This document shows, one piece after another, positions 1 through 12,163 of a DNA stretch of 64,000 bases. This DNA comes from Cephalotus follicularis. Lineage: Eukaryota; Streptophyta; Magnoliopsida; Oxalidales; Cephalotaceae. The DNA lies in contig BDDD01000377.1 in assembly GCA_001972305.1 (NCBI GenBank), forward strand, positions 121,973 to 185,972. Direction: 5' to 3'. A program made the translations under genes and the position numbers. The notes below the pieces were generated by a model, which was given only the letters and a program-made list of their open reading frames with translations, did not search any database and had not been told where the DNA came from. Every line of letters begins with the position of its first letter. The stretch's first letter is position 1.

Positions 1-627
1 ATTCATAGTGAGAAGACTAGATGCATGTTATCAAACGCTGGTTTAGGCAAGGAGTTTTGGGCAGAAGCCATTAATACAGCATATTTCTTGGTGAACCGTT
101 CTCCTTGCACACCCATTGAGTGTAAAACTCTAGAGGAGGTTTGGTCGGGGCATCCAGCAGATTATTCAGGTTTGAGAATTTTTGGATGTCCAGCTTATGC
201 CTATGTTAATGACGGCAAACTTGAACCTAGAGCAAAGAAGTGTATTTTTCTCGGGTATGTATCTGGTGTTAAAGATTACAGATTGTGGTGTTTTGATGCT
301 AATGTGAAGAAAATTATTATTAGCAGATATACTACTTTTGATGAATCTAATTTGCTTCATCCCAAGGAGTGTCCTGTTCCTTGTAATGAAAATCGAGATT
401 CTAGTCAGACAGAGTTTGAAGTTACTCCTACTCAGAAGACAAAACCTAGTTCAGTTCGGTTGCCGACATCACTAAAGAGGTTGTTGTATTAGATGATCCC
501 GTTGTTCAGGAAGATCATGTCTTTGCTAGATATAGACCGATGAGGGTTATAAAACCACCTCAGAGATATGCTTATACAAATTTTGTTGCTTATGCTTTGT
601 CAATTACAGAGGCAGTTGAGTGCATTG
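1..627 (+). pseudogene. Copia-1 pol fragment: integrase C-terminal part and linker to RT
   Basis: This is the first of three pieces of one decayed Ty1/copia element; the others are at 4365-4714 and 7465-8679. An open stretch at 25-492 reads as the end of a Copia integrase: the FWAEA motif, NRSPC, then the GCPAYAY and KCIFLGY motifs found downstream of the integrase core in plant Copia polyproteins. A stop at 490-492 ends this frame, and the linker towards reverse transcriptase (KPPQRYAYTNF-like coding) continues in another frame, so the gene is broken. The 5' part lies outside the window. The fragment ends in CATTG, the target duplication of the inserted solo LTR. Assignment to Copia is firm; the lineage is not determined. 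Confidence 0.85.
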
Positions 628-3600
628 TGTGACACCCCGTGTCACTTTTACGAGGTTGACGTGCATAAGATGGGAGCATATAAATGTTGTTATTATTATT
701 ATTAATAAATTTATTATTATTAAAAAAATAAATAAACTCACTTGCGTTTTGAGAAGGCGCTGGACGCGCCTTCTCTTGAAATAAAAAGAGAAAGGCCCGT
801 GCCAGTGAAAGCTCGTGAGAGAGATGCAGAGAGCAAGAGAGAGACGCCAGACAGGCGACCGGGAAGAGGCGGCGAGCATCCCTGCGGCTTCTCCATCACC
901 GGTAAGCCCTCCTTCCTCCTCTTTTTCCTTCTTTCTCTTTCTTTCTCTTCTCATCTGCCGTCACTACCATTGCTCCTCTGTCGCTGATATCATCGCGATT
1001 TGGGCCGATCTTGGCCTAGAAGATTAGCTCTTCTCATTTTGACGGCAATTGAGGCGTTATTCGGCCGGACTCGGCCGGATTTTTGCCGTTTGAGTCAACT
1101 GGGTGTTTTGACTCGCTGTCGCCTAGGACGTCGTGTTTTACGCCAAGTCACAACGAGTCTAGGCCACCAATGAGTAGCCTGGAGGCTGTGGAGTCCAGTA
1201 GTGGCATGACCGAAGCTGTGGCGACTTGACCGGAGCTCTGTCGAGGCCCCAACGGCCGAGTCTGACCAGGTTATGGGTGGAGACGCTTAGTATGGGCCTC
1301 ATGGACACCTTTTTGTGAAGTGGTCGGAATTGTTGGATGACCCGCGAGTCGACTCAGTGAGTCAAACTCACTTTTGGCCGTGACCGGGCGATTCTGGGCT
1401 GAGTCACAGCAGTTCTCTGGCAATTGTGTGTAGATTGACAGTTTTGGGAGTTGGTTTTAGTGTCGTCGAAACTTCGGTAGGTTGGCTGGAATCTGGCCAG
1501 AGTCTCGATTACGACAGTGTTATGCTTTTAGTGTGTAGGATGTAACGGATATGTGTTGTTTATGCAGTGTTCATGATTGTAGAGTTTCCAAATAATGACA
1601 AGGACTCGATAGCCGATTCAAAGCTTAAAGGGGTTATTCCGTGGTAGTATCGGCACTAATATTGTGAGTAGAACATCTCCTTCCTTACTTTATCGTAATT
1701 GTTCTTGATATTCCTTGATGATGGATATTGCCTCTATTATGATTTTTAAATGCTATAGCTTGTCGATTCATATGATTTCTTGATAACCTGAATGAAATTT
1801 TATTCTTATGCTCATTGATAGCCCTCATGGTTTGATTCTATCTTATGATATGGCGTGTTATATGATGATTCCATAATCGTTTCTTGGAATCCTTTATTGA
1901 CATTCTCGACTGAACTTTGATATGACTTATTGATTGTTCGATGTGCAATCGAGTCCATAATCGTTTATTTTGGATCCTTTATTTGTATTTTCGATTGAAT
2001 TCACATATTGATATGATACATTGTCGGTTGCATATTCATTTTGCCCTTGCTTTTATATCCTCTTGGTTTCCGCGAATAGATGTCTACTTCTTTTGCTACT
2101 GTTATGTTCATTCTATTTTCGGATTGTTATACTTGAGCTTCGTTGTTGGTACAGTTGATAACTTCGTATCTTTTGTTGGAAATTTCTGTTATGTGATGAT
2201 GTGCCTTTGTTCGTTTCCTCTTGTTTATATATGTGCCCTTGTGTTTGTTATTGATGATTTGATCGGGATTTGAATCCCACATTTCTTTTGTTGATTTTGT
2301 TATTGACTGTTATGTGATAGACTTGGGTGACTAGGTCACCTTCCTGCTTTTCTTTATGTATCATTGATATCGTGCTTTGTACTCTGATGCTGAGTATTAT
2401 GTTGTCTGTGACTGTAATAATGGTCTAGGGTGAGGTGTACGTTCGATGCTCAACTCTCCTTAGCATGCCCATTGGTCTATGATGGGGTGTTATGTGGGAA
2501 CTGCCCACGGGTTCCATACCTGGATTTACAGCATACTATTGTCTATGATGGTATGCTGAGTGTGAGTGCAGCCGAGCTCCGTTACCCATTTGACAGACCA
2601 TATTACTAGTCTGATTGCCATTAGATATGGCCAGAGTAGTATTGCCATTAGATATGACAGAGACAAGAGATATAGTAGTGCCATGAGATATGGAGGTGAC
2701 ATGAGATATTGCACCGGTGTATGAAGATGATGATATATAATGATGATATGAGATATGAAGAGCTCATGACAGGAGATGAGATGATATTCAGATGTTTTGT
2801 ACGTAGGCCCCTCGGGCGAGGGTAAAGGGGGTGCGTGCAGTATAGTATACCCCCGGGCGAGGGTAGAGGGTGAGTGCAGCGTAGTAGGCCCCTCAGGCGA
2901 GGGTAGAGGGGGTACTACATTGAGGATGACAGTATAGTTATACCAACATCCCCTGTTTTTATGATACTTTGGGCACATATTACATTCTTGATATTGATAT
3001 TGTCATTTGAGTTATGACCGTATCTTTAAGCTTGATATCCAGATACTTGATATTATTGTGACTCTCATGAATTGATTATTGCCTTGAGTATGATATTTGT
3101 TCAGTGAACTTCCTTGTTGAGTCACTGGTTATTTCATTAGAGTCTTGCTATTGTGCTTTTCATGATTTACTTCATCTTATTGATTCTTATGTTCGGTGTA
3201 TTGTTGACTTTGAGCTGATAGTCAAGTTTTCAGTTATTGTATTTTCAGTTTCAGTATTGAGTTGTTAGCTTTCATTATAAAGCCTTGTTCATGTTTATGT
3301 TCATATTTGTGGAATTTGATGATCTTGTTACCCTTGTGGATCTCTTTTGTGGATCTTGTTTACATTCCTGACTCATGTTGTATTGTGGAGCCGTTTGTCG
3401 AGTATCGAGATTCCTTTCCCATATTTCTTTTACACTTGTGATTCTCATTTATATCGTGGATTTCATTTATATTGTGGATTTCGTTTACATATCGAGAATA
3501 TTGATATCTCTTTGTGATCTTGATATCCCCTTGTGATCTTGATATCCCATTGTGGTCTCGATATCCTAAGTGGATCTTGATTTCCTTTGAGAATCATGTT

Positions 3601-4359
3601 GTCCTTTATGGATCATGATTTCTTAAGGATCTTGATTTCTTTGTGATTTCTTGATTTCATTTCTTGCCATGGATTTACTTTGCATTCTACTTTGAGCTTA
3701 TATTATTTCTCATTTTATTTGATATATAGTTATGGGAGGTGTATTTGTTGTTTCTACTCACTTAGTCATTTGGACTAACCCCTTCCTTTTTCTTTCCCCT
3801 TCCAGATAGAGGTAGATGATAGTTATATCTGTTCAGTAGATGATGGACCACGAAGACAAGGCATGCTACCAGGATTTCAGTACGCATAATATCACCACAT
3901 TGGTGTTAAATTACGCATTTACTTATGTTTTTATATATAAATGTTTTTCTTTTGTGGTTTCGCTATTGAAGGGCCGAGCCCTATATATTTACTTTGCATG
4001 CTTTGATAAAATGGTTGAGGCTGAGCCTAACCCATGCACGTTATTAGTTTCAAATGTGGTTTGCTGAGGGCTGAACCCACTTTATAAACTGTCGATTCCT
4101 CCTTCGGGGGTGTGGATATAAACTGTGTTTTTCTTTACATGGGGAATAGTCCGATAAACGGATACTATTTGCCCGATTTTCGTAAAAATTTAAGAGTTAG
4201 AAAAATTTTCAAGATTTTTAAGAAAAGTTCAAGTTTATGATTTTTAACTATATGGTTTTAAGAAATTTTCAAATGGGTTTTAAGCAATCACGTGGAGGTT
4301 TCCGAAAGGGGACTTGCCACCTGATGGTCACATCCGCCTCGGTTGGGACGGGTGTGACA
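628..4359 (+). mobile_element. Solo LTR 1 (Ty3/gypsy-like, 3.7 kb) inserted in Copia-1
   Basis: The element starts TGTGACACCCCG and ends GGACGGGTGTGACA, so it has TG...CA termini extended into a short inverted repeat. It is flanked by the perfect 5-bp duplication CATTG (623-627 and 4360-4364). Joining the flanks makes Copia coding sequence contiguous at that point. It contains no gag or pol, so it is best read as a very long solo LTR left by LTR-LTR recombination. Length and termini resemble chromovirus (Tekay/Del type) LTRs, but the superfamily is an inference. Orientation is taken as plus from the leader-like GAGAGA region (800-860) and the gene-poor T-rich second half. A cluster of GACTC/GAGTC palindromes lies at 1080-1400. 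The ORFs inside (for example 1941-2273 and 2526-2978) look like chance frames. Confidence 0.8.
2803..2920 (+). repeat. Minisatellite inside solo LTR 1
   Basis: There are three degenerate copies of a unit of about 45 bp. Each has a core resembling GGCCCCTCGGGCGAGGGTA followed by AGAGGG and a short AT-rich tail. Each core is partly self-complementary (CCCTCGGGCGAGGG). The repeat creates a proline-rich minus-strand ORF that has no other support as a gene. Confidence 0.75.
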
Positions 4360-4364
4360 CATTG

Positions 4365-4714
4365 AACCTTCAACATACTCAGAAGCTATTTTTTTTTGCC
4401 AAATTCTGCTCAATGGTTGGTTGCAGTGAATGAAGAAATAGAATCTCTTCATAAAAATCAAACTTGGGATCTTATGAAGCCGCCTAAAGGAAAGAAGATT
4501 GCCAACTCAAATGGGTCTTTAAAAGAAAGGAAGGCATTCTGGGTATGGAAGATGCGAGGTATAAGGCACGATTAGTTGCAAAGGGCTACAGTCAGATATA
4601 GGGAGTATATTTTCATTATGTTTTCTCTCCAGTTGTTAAGCATAGCTCAATTCGTGTCATATGTGTTTTAGTTGCCATGTATGATTTAGAGTTATAGCAG
4701 CTTGATGTGAAAAC
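4365..4714 (+). pseudogene. Copia-1 pol fragment: N-terminal reverse transcriptase
   Basis: Second piece of Copia-1. Conceptual translation gives the start of the Copia RT domain: a WLVAVNEEIESL-like segment, then the KARLVAKGYSQ motif and a FSPVVKHSSIRV-like segment. Reading it needs frame changes, and it contains at least one in-frame stop (the CAGATATAG near 4600). It ends within the LDVKTAFLHG motif: LDVKT lies before the next insertion and AFLHG after it at 7465. It is therefore non-functional twice over, by point lesions and by insertion. Confidence 0.85.
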
Positions 4715-5739
4715 TGTAAGAGCCCTAAATATTATAAAATATTATTATTGGGCTTTATAATTATTTTCTCACTTTTTGGGCTGGACCCGATAATTATGAT
4801 GTATTTAATTGGGCCTTAATGAGAAATAAATTATGATTTTGGGCTTAAGAAATTTTTTTATTCTCTTTGGGCCGAATTAAATAGGGTGTATAATAATCGG
4901 GCTTAAAATGTCAAGAAAAGAATACCCATTTGAGGAAGTTGGCCCAAGCCCAGAAAAACAGTCTGCATCCGTGGATATCTCTTGAAAATTCTGGAGGCTT
5001 CTTTGGTGGGTATATGTGGTGGAAAGTGGTCTTGAGATATGCTTTTGGCATTTCTCACATACTCTGGTTACAGAGAAATCGGGAGAGGGGAGAGTGGGAG
5101 AAGGAGACAAAGAGGGTGCTGTCCATAAAGCCCCCTTGTCCCCTGACTCCCATGGTATAATAACCATTCCCTGGAAGCCAGCAAAAGTGCAAGGAAGGAA
5201 TTGGCAAAGTGAAGTGTAGCAGTCCCCAGCTACAAGGAAGTTCAAAACTAAGGAGGAAGCGTCTTCGTTTTCAACCTTACTCCAGGTAGGTTACTCCATG
5301 TCCGAGTGTCTACCAGCTTGCGTGTGTATGAGTTTGTCTGCTGTGTGTGTTTATTATTTGTCCTTGCGCCTGGAATGATTATTGTATGTGTTTTATTGCT
5401 TGAGAATGATGTGCTATCGCCAATATTAGAAGTGCCAGTAGGATAGGTAAGTCATGCCCGACCTCAACACGTGCTCATCACGTGTGTGCGTCTTCTCTTC
5501 TCCAATTGAGCGTCCCGTCTGTACAAATAATGCTCCTCGTAAAACGACGCCTTGGGCAGAGCTACCGGGGTGGAGTGGAACTCTCCTGGCCACGCGTCTG
5601 GGCACTGCGACACGCTGAGATCCTCGCCGGCGAACGACTGAGCCCCTCCACCGCCAACGTGCGTCAAGCATGCTTTCATAAGGCGCCATAGACAACCCCT
5701 GTGCATTATGTCGAACCTAGGTTGAGCTCCCCTGCCGTG

Positions 5740-6260
5740 TTGCCATGACGCCAGAGGAGCTGGGGAGAAGTACCAGAGGAGCCAGGGAGAAGTACCAGAG
5801 GAGCCGGGGAGAAGTGCTAGGGTGCCGGGGCTGAGCACCTAGACTGCCAGTGCTGAGCGCTAGGGGAGCAGTGCTGAGAAGCCAGTGCTGAGCGCCAGGG
5901 GAGTAGTGCTAAGGTGCCAGAGCTGAGCGCATGGGCTGCCAAGGCTGAGCACAAAGGCGCCAGAGCTGAGCGTACGAGCTCCAGGGATGCGGTGCCGAGC
6001 TCCAGGGACGCGAAGCCGAGCTCTATGGTTGAGGTGCTGAGCTCCCTACCATGCTGGAGGAGCCCAGTGGAGCCATGCCCAGTGATGCCAGAGAAGCCCA
6101 GTAGTGTCATACCTAATGATGCCAGAGGCGCTGTGCAAGGGTGCCAGTGCCGAGCTGCCATAGTTAGATGCCTGAGCTGCCATGGTGGGGTGGCCGAGCC
6201 GCCATGGTCGAATGCTAGAGCTCCATGCCATACTCGAGCTCCATGCCAAGCCCAGATATC
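5740..6260 (+). repeat. GC-rich degenerate minisatellite in solo LTR 2
   Basis: Imperfect repeats of motifs such as GTGCTGAGCGCCAGGG, GCCAGAGCTGAGC, GAGAAGTACCAGAGGAGCC and GCCGAGCTCCAGGGA run through this half kilobase. Several frames on both strands stay open across it, and this explains the overlapping ORFs of 100-275 codons. No conserved protein motif is seen. Confidence 0.65.
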
Positions 6261-6679
6261 CACGCCAAACTCCTCTGACAGACGCTTGGGGAGCTGCTGG
6301 TAGTTCTTCTCTGCCAGGCGTGCCCATGATCTTTCCCAGCCATGAACTGTGCATGTGCCTAAAGAGTAAGTTGCCTCATGTAATGTTGTTCCTTGCAGGC
6401 GCTCTTGAGGAAGGATAATGGAACATGAGCGGGCATGCGCCTTGGCTAGTGTTAAGTGATGAGTAGCTATTCTGCATGCAACCGTGGAAAAAGGGAAATT
6501 ACAGATGTATATACATGTGATCGTGGGCAGGCAATGGTGAAAGGGAAATTGTCCTTGCATGCGCCATGCATGCCTTACGCAGGCAATGCGCGTAGTATAT
6601 ATATACATATGGTCAGCTAAGGAATGAAATAGGAATAGTAACAAGGAAAAGACTTAGTTTTATGGTACTAGGTAGGTGA

Positions 6680-6905
6680 GTCCAACTGGGGAGAAGTCCG
6701 CCGAGCAGGTGAACCTACGGGGTGAACTCCGCAAGGCAGGTGATCCTCGGGCGAACCGCCAATGGTGAACCTAAAGGTGAATTCTGCCAAAGCTGGTGAT
6801 CCAAAGGGTGAACCGCAGAGCAGGTGAGCAAAGGGCGAATTCCGCTCAGCAGGTGAACCTGGAGGAGAATTCTGCGGGCTGGTGAGCCTAAAGGTGAACC
6901 ATGTA
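6680..6905 (+). repeat. Short-period degenerate repeat in solo LTR 2
   Basis: Units of about 22-25 bp are built on GGTGAACCTAAAGGTGAA and TTCYGC...GCAGGTGA. They repeat about nine times with substitutions. The repeat lies just upstream of the probable 3' part of the LTR. Confidence 0.6.
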
Positions 6906-7464
6906 TACTGACCAGACCATGGGATGACCGGACTAGACTCCTCGGTATGTGATATGTATGGTTTGAGTAGAGCAGTCCGAGAACAAAGGATGATAATGAC
7001 TATGTTATGGTTTGTGATCTGCATTCATGTAGGCATGCATATTATTATTATTTTCTCCTCTGCTTTATTGTTGTTCCTCTGGTATGTGCCCGTGCATGTG
7101 GTAACCTACACAACCCTCAGGGTTGCTGACCCATTCCTTTGAATGGGTCAGGTACAGGAACAGGTAGTGGAGGCACATCGCAGCAGCGACAAGGATAAAT
7201 AACGCAATAAGTTACTCCTCCTCGACAGTACGCTTTTATGGACAAAGTTGCAGGAAATAAATTATGTATTTATTTTATTCTGGTTTTTAGCAGTGTATTT
7301 TATATGAATCGAAGTGGGACTGTATATCCACACATTAAATAAAGGTTTATGGTTATGATTTAATTTAAGTTTAAAATTTTTATGCTTAATTATGATGATG
7401 ATTGTACAGATTGCCACATGTCGAGTCGTGAGGCCCATCCCACGGTTCGGGGCGTAACAAAAAC

Positions 7465-8679
7465 AGCTTTTCTACATGGTGAACTTGAAGAACAATTTTT
7501 TATGCATCAGCCAGAGGATTTTCAGATAAAAGGAAAAAAAGACCATGTGTGCTTATTGAAGAGGTTTTCATATGGTTTGAAGAAATTTTCTAGATAGTGG
7601 CATAAGAGATTCGATTTATTTATGGTTAGCCTTGGATATTGCAGGAGCCAGTATGACAGTTGTGTTTATTTCAGTAAGTTGTCTGATGGCTTTTTTTTTA
7701 TGTATTTGTTACTATATGTTGATGATATGTTGATTACAGCAAAAGATATATCCAAGGTGAACAAACTAAAGGCATTGTTAAGCATAGAGTTTGAGATGAA
7801 AAATTTGGGGACAACGAAGAGGATTCTTGGTATGGAGATTCTTGTTTTCCTAGTGCAAACAAGTTGTATTTATCTCAGAAGAAAAATGTAGAGAATGTTC
7901 TTGGACGTTTTGGAATGATAGATGTCAAACCAGTTAGTACGCCTATTGCAGCTCATTTTAAGCTTTCAACAGCTTTATCTCCATAGACAGTTGAGGAGGA
8001 AACGTACATGTCACGTGTTCCTTATTCGAGCATTATTGGTAGTATCATGTACGTCATGGGATTTAATCGTCCTGATATTGCACAGACAGTCAGTGTTGTT
8101 AGAAGATATTTATCATGTCCTAGTAAGGTCCATTGGCAAACAGTTAAGTGGATACTATGGTATTTGAAAGGTACTTCTGGTACTTGTTTAGAATTTGGTA
8201 AGCATGGTGATAGTTTGACTGGTTATGTTGATTCAGACTTCGCTGGTGACCTTGATCGTAGGAGATCTTTGACTGGATATGTATTTACTCTTAGTGGATG
8301 TACAATTAGCTGGAAAGCTACATTACAGAATACGGTTGCATTATCTATGACGGAGACTGAGTATATGGAGATAACTGAGGCCATTAAGGAAGCTACTTGG
8401 CTTAGAGGTTTATTTAGAGAGCTTAGTGTGGATCATGGTGTTACTATCATCCATTCAGGTAGTCAAAGTGCTATACACTTGACGAAAGATCAGATATATC
8501 ATGAGAGGACAATGCACATTGATGTACGATATCATTTTATTCGCGATATTTTTTTCGAGAGTGAAATTCTCATTAAGAAAATTAATACTGCAGATAATCC
8601 AATTGATATGTTAACAAAGCCTCTTACTATTTCCAAGTTTGAGTATTGCTCAGACTTGGTTGGTATTTCTCGGGTTTGA
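7465..8679 (+). pseudogene. Copia-1 pol fragment: RT core and RNase H
   Basis: Third piece of Copia-1. It continues the RT (AFLHGELEEQ, a RFSYGLKKFSR-like segment, then the catalytic YVDD box around 7720-7740) and goes on into RNase H. RNase H motifs include GYVDSDFAGDLD, SLTGYVF, ALSMTETEYM and a DMLTKPL-like ending. Stops and frameshifts separate the ORFs at 7382-7597, 7622-7891 and 8008-8679, so it is non-functional. Codon order across the two insertions matches a single polyprotein, which shows that the three pieces are one element. Confidence 0.87.
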
Positions 8680-9214
8680 ATTTGACCCCTATGAGGGTCG
8701 TGAAAAAGGTGGAGAAATTTTGCTATGTTTGTTCTTGAGAATTACAAGTCAATATAGAGATTTATTGGGCTAACTTAAAATTACCAAATCCAAAGCTTAT
8801 AAATAATTAACTAAACCTAAAACTAATATATATATATATATGTTTGGTCTCGGCAATTAAAGAAAAAGGTAGCAACCAAAAGTTGAAAATAGGCAGCGGC
8901 ACTATATACGAAAACAAGAGAGCAAGGCATGATCGATTCTTTCAACAACTTGACTTCTTGCGATTTTCTCCAAGGTTTGAGTATATAGTTAATGCTATAT
9001 TTTCATCACATATTTGGTGTATTTCGGAATTTATTGATTTGTTTATTATTCCCACATGTTTGTAATCTCAATATTGTTGATAGTAAAAGTTGATCCCTCT
9101 TCGCCCGTGGACGTAGATTTCGCATCGAAACCGAACCGCGTTAAATTATTATGTTCCATTTATTTTATTCTGCTTGCATATCTTATTTTATTGATTTCTT
9201 TAGAGGAGGCAATT
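8680..9214 (+). mobile_element. Copia-1 3' end: polypurine tract and probable 3' LTR (truncated)
   Basis: After the RNase H stop there is a purine tract GAAAAAGGTGGAGAAA (8702-8717), followed by a non-coding AT-rich stretch that probably starts at the TG at 8721. Near 9110-9150 it contains CGTGGACGTAGATTTCGC followed by ACCGAACCGCGTTAAAT. This block is typical of the R/U5 part of plant Copia LTRs. The 3' terminus cannot be placed: the sequence runs directly into the Copia-2 5' LTR. A (TA)n run lies at about 8827-8842. The matching 5' LTR is outside the window. Confidence 0.6.
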
Positions 9215-9357
9215 TGTCATAACATAATTATATATATGATTTATACTATGTATATTACTATTTATGGTAAAGATTTTTTACAAGTATATAACTAAATAGG
9301 ATCTTGTGTATGCAGTTTTAATCAAGTAATACGGTACAATATTTCTTCATTTCAACA
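9215..9357 (+). mobile_element. Copia-2 5' LTR (short)
   Basis: It starts TGTCATAACA and ends TTTCAACA, directly before a Met-tRNA type primer site. Its second half matches the 3' LTR at 15540-15728 closely: GATTTATACTRTGTAT, then GTGTATACAG/TGTATGCAG TTTTAATCAAGTAATACGG. The 5' copy is about 45 bp shorter, through loss of an internal block after the first bases. No clear target duplication is visible. Confidence 0.75.
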
Positions 9358-9370
9358 TGGTATCAGAACA
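9358..9370 (+). other. Primer binding site of Copia-2
   Basis: TGGTATCAGAAC directly follows the LTR terminus CA. It matches the usual complement of initiator-Met tRNA used by plant LTR retrotransposons (TGGTATCAGAG) in the first ten positions. Confidence 0.8.
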
Positions 9371-9819
9371 AGGTTATCTCCCTTCCCTTTAGCCTTTTTC
9401 TTACGCCGACAATAAACTCAAAACACCATTAAACTCTGTCCTAAAACGCTATCTTACTAGTACTCCCTTTTCACTTTTCAGAACACCACAAAACTTATGC
9501 TAGAATACTCATCATTGGCCGACGAACTTAGACCAAAATTTTTGCCGTCATCGATCAATGATGGAGACTCATGCACCTCGCAAACCAAGACCCGTTATTC
9601 TTGTCCTGCTCCAAATCTTTGGTCTCAAGTCTTCGTTGCACCTCTCTACCAACACAATCTTACTCAAAGGCCGCTGATCTACATCGTGATAACCTTAACT
9701 CGATGAGAATCGGTCTATTGAACACCTACGTTGCATTCTCCTTGTCGAACTCATTGAGTTGACTTGGTTGAGTTATACCAATTTTCAAGTCGTTGATCGG
9801 GAGTTAACCAAAAAAAATT
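9371..9819 (+). other. Copia-2 untranslated leader
   Basis: Non-coding leader between primer site and gag. Short ORFs (9497-9706 and 9571-9762) overlap in different frames and show no retrotransposon or host motif. I see no other feature here. Confidence 0.55.
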
Positions 9820-10138
9820 ATGGCTTCTTTTAGTGTTTTTACCACTGTTGCTCGCCCTAAGGTTGTTCATCCTATAATAATTGATTTGGATGGCACGAAC
9901 TATGCGCATTGGTACCAACAGATGCACCGGTTTCTACAAGGACAAAAACTTTATGGTTATGTTATTGGTACAACTATAGAACCTACCAAAAGAAAGGATG
10001 AGGCATATTCTGTTTATTGCTCTACAGGAGGAGGATTGGATAGCAGAAAATGATAAGATTACCAGCTGGATCTCCACCACTTCTTCCCCATCCATTAATC
10101 AGTTATTTGGAACACTTGAGGTAGCTAAGGAGGTTTGG
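9820..10138 (+). pseudogene. Copia-2 gag, N-terminal part
   Basis: The ATG at 9820 opens a Copia-type gag: the LDGTNYAHWYQQMHRFL-like segment is the conserved N-terminal Copia gag signature. A frameshift around 10030 moves the reading from the frame ending at 10053 to the frame of the ORF starting at 9998, which continues (DWIAENDKITSWI, EVAKEVW). The gene is then cut by solo LTR 3 at 10139 and resumes at 12588 with DFVAQM-like coding. It is a pseudogene fragment, and orientation and family are clear. Confidence 0.82.
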
Positions 10139-12070
10139 TGTAATACCCCGAATCTCAGTTGCCCGAGACAGGATGGAGGGCTATTGTAACTCCATTCAAT
10201 CACACTTAGTTTAACATACTTTTCAAAAAACACTTAAAATTTAAAACTTGAAGTATGTCAAACATATCTTCAAACAAGGCTATGAAGAATTCACTATCAA
10301 GCAAACACGATCAAACAATCACTATTGAGCAACACAATCAAGCAATCACTTATGGCAACAAGGCGTACAACACGATTACCAATACCCTTGTGGTGTTCAC
10401 GACAATGAGTATAGATGATCTAGTTCCCCCATGGTGTCCGTGGCAATGAAAACTAGACCCACGATACAATCAAAGCACAAGATGACAATGAAGCCCACTA
10501 ACACGATTCTATATACACATGCGTCCATGTATATGTAGATGATTTGATCCCCCGTGGAGTCCGCGGTAACGATATTAGATTCATGATACATATGGCTATA
10601 TCCCCGTGGTGTCCGCGAAAATGCACTAGTTAATCCGATCCCCCGTTGCGTTCGCAGTAACGAGATTAGAAACTCCATATGTGCAAGCAAGAAATAGTTG
10701 TCTAGACCCCATTGTGTTCGCGGTATCAAGCATAGACAACCAAACGCTAAGTGACATAAAGTCACACAAGCACTCAAGATCAAACACGTACATGTATATA
10801 ACATGTCAAGAATTATAATAGAGGATAACACGATCAAGCACTTGAAGTACATATATTGGTAATTTATAATATGATTCTCATTATTAGAGAAAGACAAGAT
10901 GTCGATTTATGCTTATAGAATAATCACGATAAACAAGGTTTTCTGAGAACATAACATACGTTCACTGAGTGTGTGAACAATACGAGCACTCTCGTATACA
11001 AGACTAGGAAAGTTTATAAAATTCATTATGAGTAATAATTTAGCAAGTCAAGGATGTTTAAGGGGGCATAACTTCTCATCCTCAATATGGTTTGAAAAGG
11101 TACCGGAAAGTTTGTTTAAAGATCTTTAATTCAAGTTTTTAATCACTCAATTGGGTTAAGTATGAAGAAGTTATGTTATTTTGAAAATACAAGATTTACA
11201 CTGATATTTCCTGTGCATCGGGATGAAAGACATCGATGCTCAATAAAGAAGGCATCAATGCGTTCCAATTGGTGTTTAAAAAACCAAAGCTTCGGGGCAA
11301 AAATACATCAGTGTATAGTAAGAAGACATCGACGCCATTAGCTGCAATCCAGAAAAACCAGAATACCAAGCACAAGCATCGAAGTGGTTTATCAGCAAAA
11401 TAGGAAAAACATCGACGCATAAAAAGGAAGGCATCGACATAATATTTGTTCAACCTAGAAAATTCAATAACGATAAAGAACATCAACTCATTTAAAGAGA
11501 TGGCGTTAACATGATCTAAAAAAACCCAGGATTTGTGTTCTGGAAAAACGATTTTTCAACTCAAAATCAATTCAATTCACTTACAACTCAAACACAAAAT
11601 GGATACATGCTTATAAACATGTATAGAACATTTATAACACGAAACATAATGAATTCGGCATGATTTCCAGAATTTTGCATTCAAAATTCAATTTATCAAT
11701 ACTTATTTAAAATTTCATTATAATCTGAAATTTTAACACTTAATCATGCATCCAATCATTTCTCATGGCAAGAATGAATTCAATATACATATCCAGAGTT
11801 CCTACCTCGAATTTGCTTAAGTGGCAGTAAGCTCAATCTTTGCGAAATTAAATTTTCTCCCCTTCTCTATCTACAAGCTTTAAACACTTCACTTTGTAGT
11901 TTGATTCTCTCCTCCAACCCATGTAAGCATGCACAATAGCAATACATCAAGGTTTGATCACAAGGATGGCAGGAACAGAAGAAAAAAATTCTTACCTTCA
12001 AGTTTCAAGCTTCAAACATGCAAGCTTCAATTCCAACCTCCACTTCAACATGCAACCATATAAATTCACT

Positions 12071-12163
<93 letters not shown>

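Larger units (their letters stand above)
4715..7459 (+). mobile_element. Solo LTR 2 (Ty3/gypsy-like, 2.7 kb) inserted in the Copia-1 RT
   Basis: Termini are TGTAAGAGCCC and CGGGGCGTAACA, with a perfect 5-bp duplication AAAAC (4710-4714 and 7460-7464). The insertion point lies inside the RT motif LDVKTAFLHG, and removing it restores colinearity. No gag, pol, primer site or polypurine tract is present, so this is a solo LTR. The plus orientation is inferred from the terminal GGGGCGTAACA, typical of the 3' end of chromovirus-like LTRs. The GC-rich middle carries two degenerate minisatellites (5740-6260 and 6680-6905). The long minus-strand ORF across 5817-6644 is a by-product of the repeats. Confidence 0.82.

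Noticed and set aside
1941..2273. 110-codon hydrophobic plus-strand ORF
   Set aside because: T-rich LTR sequence gives Phe/Tyr/Cys-rich chance frames; inside solo LTR 1.
2526..2978. 150-codon minus-strand ORF rich in Pro/Ser (PLPSPEGPT repeats)
   Set aside because: Produced by the 45-bp minisatellite in solo LTR 1; no start context or domain.
5817..6644. 275-codon minus-strand ORF with Ala/Leu/His-rich repeats
   Set aside because: It lies across a GC-rich minisatellite inside solo LTR 2. Several overlapping frames on both strands are open there, and no family motif is visible.
10397..10897. 166-codon minus-strand hydrophobic ORF
   Set aside because: Inside solo LTR 3, with repeated GTGGTGTCCGCGG-like units generating the frame; no domain recognised.
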